Below, piece by piece: positions 57,435-64,000 of a stretch of DNA of 64,000 nucleotides. Below the pieces are notes generated by a model. The model made no database searches and had not been told where the DNA came from. It saw only the letters and a list, made by a program, of their open reading frames with translations. Within the stretch, counting starts at the first letter, position 1, and each line of letters opens with the position of its first letter. Source of the stretch: Channa striata (Eukaryota > Chordata > Actinopteri > Anabantiformes > Channidae); NCBI GenBank assembly GCA_033026295.1, contig CM065188.1, forward strand, positions 15,034,642 to 15,098,641, in the 5' to 3' direction. Made by a program: the position numbers and the translations under genes.

Positions 57435-60300
57435 GCTGAACCAGATGCTACAGTAAAGCCTAAAAGACGAAGTAACTGCCTGGTCGTAAAAAAAAAAACA
57501 AACTTCATTTAAGAGTGTGTGGGAGAGTGTTGTAGAATCTGATAGACACATTACAAAATCCAAAGACCTGATAAGGCAGATTTGAAATATTTTTAAGTAA
57601 TACTCATTGCCTCAAAATGCAAACTTGTGAGCTTCCTAAACATAAAACGGAAAAACTGATGTAATTTAAATAACTAAATCAAAGAAAGTAAAGAAATAGA
57701 GAAGAAACATTCCCGGGTAAAATATAACTCATGACTAACATCTAGTACAAACGCTGGGAAGTAAAACTACTGTAGGTCACAGAACACGTTTACCTGCTGT
57801 AGAAATTGAATTATTACTGTCGATCCCAACAATGAAGGGCAGAAACAGCAGGATACTCAGTCACTTCTTCTTCCTCCCTGTATTGACGGGCTGAGCTGCT
57901 CTGACGTCGCAGTCGACAGGGTCTGCTTGTGTGTTGGAGAAATGAAAACGGATATTCTAGGGTGAGCCTGCTCTCCTGCCTGTCCCTGATGAGGTAGAGG
58001 CTGCAAAGACAAAATGACGTCAGCTACGTAACGTTACAACCTGTTACCTGTTGTCTGGCGTCTCTTCAGGCTCCTGTGTAACCTCGCTTATCCCTCCTTC
58101 AAACGCTGATCCTTGATTGAGACTTTAACGAGGACGACAAGAACAAGGAGCCACAGAGGACTGAAGGAAGGAAGAAGAAACATTAACGTGATGATGGTTT
58201 CATGTTATTTAAAGAACGTACTGAACAATCAATAATCTGTGAGCACTTAGAGGACGTCCCACAGAATGAAGGTGCAGTCAAATACCGAGAATGACTTGGG
58301 CCTGAGAAGTTACAGAGAAAGAGGAAGAAGGACCATTAGACAGTTTGTGCAACTCTTGGTTATTTTCTTACTTGTTTACTGTCGCCATGTTGCTGCAGAG
58401 TGTGAAACAATGAGGACGTGAGAAAAACTGTTTCAAGGAGTCGACAGATAAGACAAACGTCCACGACTATAAACCGCATGGAAACATCACGATGAGTCTC
58501 ACAGTATAACACTTAATGCTAAATAAACATTTTATCTCACTGTATCTCACAGTCAAGTTCTTGTTTTTTAATTTAAATTCTGAAGCCATTTCTTTTTTCA
58601 TCTTTGTCAATTTCTAAAGTTTTTTTGTATGACAACACATGTTTGACCTTTCTACAGAGAGAAGTAAACACATATTTAAGGACGTTACTATTTTTCATCT
58701 GCTTCCTATTAAAGACCAAAGTAATGATGAGTGTTTGAATAGTGTTGTGCCTTCTAATGACCCAGAGGTAAAATGTAATTAATATAATTAACTACATGAG
58801 TAGAGAAAACAATGAAAGTATGAGTTAAAAAAAATTTCCCCTACATCTGGGGAATTTTTTATTACACTCCTCATAGGAGATCATTAGCTAATCCTTAGTA
58901 AACTAATGACTTTAGAACATGAAATGTTCTGAATATATAGAGTTCTTATTCTTTTTACTATTGTTTTCTGGATGAAGCATATTGCAAAAAAGTAAAAGTA
59001 AAATCAGAATCTATGGTTTGTGCATTCGGTCCAAAATGCAAACTGACAAATGATCAGATCAGTTACCTGCAGGCATCGTCACTGAACTTTGATCATGAAT
59101 GAATCTAACAAAGATAAACTAGAATACAGAATTTAATTTGGCTCTACAGTCCTATTTTAACCTTGTGGTTCCGGTTGTGATTTACTCATTCAGGGTTTTC
59201 GTTTCTGTGGTTAAAACGATCAGCAAAAATCTTGAAAAGTTCATCTTTAGTTGCTTCGGGCCGCCATGCTAACGCCAAGACGGCCCCTTTGGCTCTAAAA
59301 CATAGCAGCTTTTGAAGATTGTCCCAATTCATAGGAAGATATTTCGACACCGTATGTTTCTGTGTTGAGGGGAAAGCCAAGAATGAGGGGTGGGGCTATA
59401 AATGAATAATGGGGATTGGGCCCTACACGCTTTTCTGATGAGGACAAATACAAACCGTGATCATGAGACAGTCTCTGCTACTCTTGGATATTTAATCACT
59501 TCATTCACTGTCATCAAGCTGATGCAGAGTAAAGAGTGAAAACCATAAAGACTTGACAATTATAATTAACTGTTAAAAACATTTACTACTCAGAGCTACA
59601 AAGGGTCGGAAACATAACACCAGCTCAGACAGTATCGAAACTACACTGGGATCAATTTACACACTGTTAACGAAACAAATACAACTCGCATGTCTTTTTT
59701 TTTTTTATTTTTTGAACTTACTTGCTTCTCGATTCATTGCATCTGCCTGTGTTTTCTCATTCGGGTCCCTCTTGCTGTTCTTTCACTCAATCCATAAGAG
59801 ACGTACTGTTATTAGAACAAAAAAGACATTTACAGTCAGTGGCATGATGTGGGCGAAATGTGGGGAATGGGGAACCAAAGTCAAACGAGATAAGACCTTG
59901 GATCTATGCACGTCCTTTACATTTGTATAATACAGAGATACTTTAATTGGACGTGTCTGTTACCTGCAGCTGATATTAAACCAACACTTTGTGGCACAAC
60001 ACACACACACACACTCCAGCCAACATGCAAAGTGACACACACGTTTACATCCTGATTATAAAGTAGTTAAGTAGAAATAAATACACTTGGGTGCAACGTG
60101 ATCCACTCAGTGGCTTCAAGAACCCTGCTCATCGGACTAATCGACGCTCTGGCAGTTGCCACCGTTTCCTGTCAGTCCAAAAAACTTAGAGCGTCGTTAC
60201 AACATCCCTTCATCAGCTGAGCTCTACGACGAAAGAGTTTCACAATTTCTTTAAATGTCTCTGTTCTTCTCTGTCTGATGCAGTGACATGTATAAATACA
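57435..60300. other. Gene F 5' flank, nothing recognised
   Basis: No Ig exon, RNA gene or transposon domain was identified. A minus-strand frame at 59186-59380 (FRAKGAVLALAWRPEATKDE) is unidentified and has no exon context, so it is not called as a gene. Confidence 0.4.
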
Positions 60301-60304
60301 GTAC

Positions 60305-60355
60305 CTGACACAGAGAGAAGACAAGAGATCCACTTGCTGCTGTCGGTGAACTAAT
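60305..60355 (-). pseudogene. Orphan leader exon remnant, start codon lost
   Basis: Encodes ISSPTAASGSLVFSLCQ before a GTACTG donor, and is preceded by GACGAGCAG as in the array leaders; ATT stands where ATG should be. An ETS-like CAGCAGGAAGTCTG lies about 196 bp upstream (about 60548-60561). No V exon lies between it and gene F's own leader. Confidence 0.55.
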
Positions 60356-60689
60356 CTGCTCGTCTCATTTGTCTGTGTGACTCTCGAGACAATAGAACAC
60401 GTGCAACACAGATCAAAAACTGACACAGGAAACGCATCAGTCACATCACTAAATGGTTCCACTTATAACAGCGAAAGACTTTGTCTCTGAAGACGTCTTA
60501 CCTCTGGCACTAATAAACAGAAGCTAGAAATCAGGATGTGGAAACTCAGACTTCCTGCTGCATAACGATGACCAAAATGTCAACACTCAGCTTTTATGTT
60601 TTACATACAAGAACTGAACGTAGACAACAGTCAGACCCGTGATAACACAGTTACTGTTAAATTTATTTGAACTATTCTTAGATTTGAAC

Positions 60690-61015
60690 AATAACGGTCC
60701 CCAGTTCGAATTCCGGCTTGCTGCAGTCGTTCTGTCTACACGTTTGCATGTTCTCCTCGTGCTTGTGTGGGTTTTCTCTGGCTACACCAGTTTCCTCCGA
60801 CAGACCAAAGACACGCACATTACGTTAACTGATGACTCCAAATAAGCTGTAGGTGTGTGTGGTTGTCGGTCTGTGTACGTCCCTCTTTGTTGGCTCTGAG
60901 GAAGACTGGACGCCTTTCCAGGGTGGACCCTGCCTCCTGCCCAGTGACAGCTTGGAAGGGCTCCAGGCCCCATGACACTAAACAGGATAAGTGGTTATAG
61001 ATCACGGAGGGATGA
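60690..61015 (+). repeat. High-copy fish interspersed repeat
   Basis: Blocks CATGTTCTCCTCGTGCTTGT, TGTGGGTTTTCTCTGGCTAC, CCAGTGACAGCTTGGAAGG and AACAGGATAAGTGGTTATAG in order match the ubiquitous teleost repeat that also occurs, reversed, at 46168-46455. Confidence 0.6.
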
Positions 61016-61219
61016 ATGATTAATAATAAAAAATGATGCAGTAATAAAAGCTTTAATTCTGCAGGGTTATTTTAAAGTTGTTGTTGTTGTCATGGTGCAA
61101 CACAAAGCCTGTCAAGAGCCACAATAAGCAGTTTCCATAGTCATGGAAACGTTCTCGTCAACACTCTGAAAAGTGTTATCTTTTCAACACTTAGTCAAGT
61201 GTAAGAAACCGACTAACTG

Positions 61220-61930
61220 GGATCCAAATGCTGAAGTCACAACGAGACCAGGAATGAGGGCAAACAAGAATTTATTACAATGAAACAAAACCGTAACAAA
61301 ATAACATATACAAAAGAAGGCGCTCCTGCAAAGACAGGATGATAAATAAGAAAATAAACCAGAAAAAACAAATCGCTCGCAAAATCGAGGATAAGAAAAG
61401 TCTAAACATAAAACGCTCTTTAACAAAAGGTAAGAGGAAAACCCATCAAACAAAACAAGAGAACAAAAAAATCACTGCACTAAACAGGACCAGTTAAGAC
61501 AAAACAACTAAACGCTTTTACCAATCTGCTAACAAGTCAGAAAATACTAACGAGAGGAACTAACAAAACCAAACACTAAGTTTTTCAAAGTTACTAAGCA
61601 AATTACATGAACGAACGAAGGCTGGTGGTCGAGGAATGGACAAAACGGGAGACAGGTTAGGAATGCAGGGAGACACACTAGCAAGGAAGAAAACAAACAA
61701 GGGTGCTTTAAAGGTGAGTAGATGATGATGATGATTTTCAGGTGTGATGGCTTAGGTCAAACAGAGGAGGTGAAAACAAGATGGGCTGTGGAGACTGAAG
61801 GAACCATAGGAGAACCTCAGCAGGCCAGGAGGGGAACTACAGGCACACACAGAGCACAAGGATGAAACACAAAAAGGCACACAAGAAAACAAAACCCATA
61901 CAAGAAATAAAACACCTAACTTCTGACAGT
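61220..61930 (+). repeat. A-rich interspersed repeat-like sequence
   Basis: A long purine-rich stretch starts with GGCAAACAAGAATTTATTAC and ends in AACCTCAGCAGGCCAGGAGG and ACAGGCACACACAGAGCAC. It has the look of a non-autonomous mobile element but shows no coding domain. Not classified. Confidence 0.35.
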
Positions 61931-63913
61931 CAAGTGCTAAATTTGTTGGTAGGTTATTGTTTTAGTCAATCTGTGGTCGAGTTTTTAAAGCATTACACAG
62001 AAATGCAGAAACTCAGATGCTGTTAGTGATAAAACGTCAGCATGTGACAAACAGACAAGTAGGTTGGTAGGAGTTGGTTAGAAGAAACTGTGGCAATAGT
62101 ATTTAAAAAGTCACTTTGACACTGTGCAGAGATGACCAACATTTTAACGTAATGAAAACGTGAGAGTCAGCCGAACGTACCTGCTGACATCTACTTCATG
62201 TTTCATGACTGAAGCATGGGAAAATAATTATCAGCTTTTATTAGATATTGTCCCACATGAGAAACCAGCACAGCAGATCGTTTGGTCTCACATGCCACAA
62301 AATGGGGAGATTCTGAGGGAGAAAACTACCCGTAGGCAGAGTCACAAAACTGTTTAATTTGCATAAATCCACACTAACGATATATTACTTTATACATCAA
62401 CATTTGGGAGATCTGGCCTAATAGTTCATATTTATGCACTATGAGTTGTTTTCAAACTGGCAGCGGAGCATAGAGATTTATTTCCAAATGTTTTGGAGTC
62501 CGGGTCATCCTTCTAACCATTTCTTTTGTATGTGGGTGAATAAAGAAGGGATTAAAACAGGCAAACATAAATATCTGCTGTGGTCAGAGTAACAGATCTT
62601 ATTTGCATGCGACTTCAGTCATATTTGTGTAGGTAAATAAGGAAGTACACTAATGAGTCACATCTACCTTGTGGTTAGAAGTTGGCAGATGCGTTTTACT
62701 TTTTCTTTTACATGATTGATTTGCATAGTGAGTTAGACCACACGTCACTTTTTGGCTGTGAACACATGAACGTCTTCATTTAAGAAGCTGTGGGAACGTG
62801 TTTTATTACACATGTTACTAGAACATAGAGACACAACAAGTAACTGAACCAAGAGAAACAGACATTTGATTTTCATCTTGTCTCAGAGTGTGGGGAAAAT
62901 AAGCTTCAAAACACAACACATGTGGGGAAATATGAATATCAGAAAAAAGTAAATTATTGTCATGTTCTTATCATTCACAAGACAAACACAGAGACAAACT
63001 TTACTATTAAGCAAAGTAGGAACTTGCCTGGAGACACCAGCTAAAGGGGCCAAATAAAGGGATCAGAATTCTCTCTTATTGATAGATATTTAATAGCCCA
63101 CTTTGGAATAACCAACAAAACGTACTGAATGGACCTGTCTAGACATTTTCATTCAAACAATTGCACAGCTAATGGCGATGACAAATACATAATCTGTTCC
63201 TGCTTCACAGCAAGTTATAACTTTACGTTCTGAGAGTAAAATGCTTTTAATCTGGAGAAGCAGCAACAGGAAATATTTTGATTAACATTGCAACTTGGTT
63301 TTGAGTTGGAGGTTCAACAGATACTCAGAAAGACCTCGGGCAGGATCAGAATATGGTTTTTGCATGTGACCTATTAGGTCACGTCCTCTGAAATGTGTGT
63401 CCACATGTCCTACGGAGGACACAGCCCTCTAGGGACTAAAGGTCTGCGTTCTGCACGTACATGAACTCATGGGAATTAGGTTTGAATCCATTCGCACGTT
63501 TCTTTTATACTTACACATAGACGGATCTTGGGCAGGATGCTCTGGTCTGGTCAACTCAACCGAATCGTCTGGTTTTTCCTTGTTTTCTGCAGCCTCTGCT
63601 CAGATGAGGATGTTCTGTATCTGACAGGCATCTATAGACTATTATAATTTCCTGCCCTTTGTTGTTACTGCATAAACCTAGGAATAACTTGGGAGTGGTC
63701 ATTTCAAGGAGCACACAGTAAGTTTTGGAACCATTTAAGTTTGTGTTCCCAGTGAAATGACCTTCACACAAACTGCTCAATACGTCTCCAAATTCGGCAT
63801 AAACCACTGAAGACCGTAAATCTGTGTGCACACTATTAACTGAACGTCTCCACTTAAATTTTAATGTTGAACACAGTTCGTCCTGGGACGTGTGTTGGGG
63901 AAAACCTGCTTCC
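61931..63913. other. Right-hand flank, nothing recognised
   Basis: AT-rich DNA without a supportable gene, RNA or repeat on either strand. Confidence 0.45.
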
Positions 63914-63953
63914 TGACCGGAAGCCTTTGGGTGTCACCTGTGACTTCCGGTCA
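63914..63953. repeat. Perfect 10-bp inverted repeat
   Basis: TGACCGGAAG (63914-63923) and CTTCCGGTCA (63944-63953) flank a 20-nt loop. Each arm contains a GGAA/TTCC ETS core. Role unknown; the sequence ends soon after. Confidence 0.4.
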
Positions 63954-64000
63954 CCAGTGGCGCTTTCTGAACTTGTACCTGCTGATCCGTCGATATGACT

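Noticed and set aside
57078..57563. A 161-codon minus-strand ORF starting far upstream of the gene F leader
   Set aside because: Only the part from MSLTPAAS onward is shared with other members; the upstream part contains the conserved regulatory element and has no homologue, so it is untranslated flank.

Overview
The window is vertebrate nuclear DNA, almost certainly from a teleost fish. It has short immunoglobulin-domain exons with GT-AG introns and high-copy fish retroelements (L2-type LINEs, a Rex/L2-like LINE, a BEL/Pao LTR element, tRNA-derived SINEs). Every recognisable host gene exon, apart from one inverted leader fragment, lies on the minus strand. They form a tandem array of CD22-like (Siglec-related, B-cell inhibitory receptor type) genes. 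I name them A to F from left to right; transcription runs right to left.

Layout. Gene A (leader at 5501, running off the left edge) is frameshifted in two V exons. Gene B (8937-14514) has several lesions and a short tail without ITIMs. Gene C (21092-27898) is open across 14 exons (893 residues). A small decayed copy lies at 30655-31148. Gene D (32493-38436) is open except for one doubly deleted C2 exon. Gene E (40368-42645) keeps only leader, V, C2 and V. Gene F (44876-57230) is intact (796 residues), is the most diverged member and carries no triplicated V-C2 unit. Orphan leader exons survive at 18572-18612 (inverted, plus strand) and 60305-60355 (start codon lost).

Protein plan. A leader is followed by alternating V-type and short C2-type domains (three V-C2 pairs in A-D, two in F), then one to three conventional Ig domains, a transmembrane helix and a tail with tyrosine motifs. 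C, D and F carry ITIM or ITSM-like sites and should recruit SH2-domain phosphatases. B ends in a single YENT (GRB2-type YxN) motif. The first V domains keep a Siglec-like layout: an E-strand Cys instead of an F-strand Cys, and an F-strand Arg in a FRF motif. The second and third V domains of A-E have lost that Arg, and gene C has lost it even in its first V domain.

The array looks highly dynamic. Introns and framework segments are nearly identical between paralogues, while the BC (CDR1-like) loop of the second and third V domains differs as a mosaic, which suggests gene conversion. Four genes share an element about 145-170 bp upstream of the start codon that contains a PU.1/ETS-like AGAGGAAGGAA-type core, in three of them beside a POU-like ATGCAT. 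Gene C has lost this element, and its upstream DNA is replaced by LTR-like repeats and a BEL/Pao remnant.

Outside the array I find retroelement fragments, two microsatellites, a CpG-rich stretch with a CCAAT/TATA arrangement near 7.0-7.65 kb, and long stretches in which I recognise nothing. All calls come from reading the sequence; no database search or RNA evidence was available.
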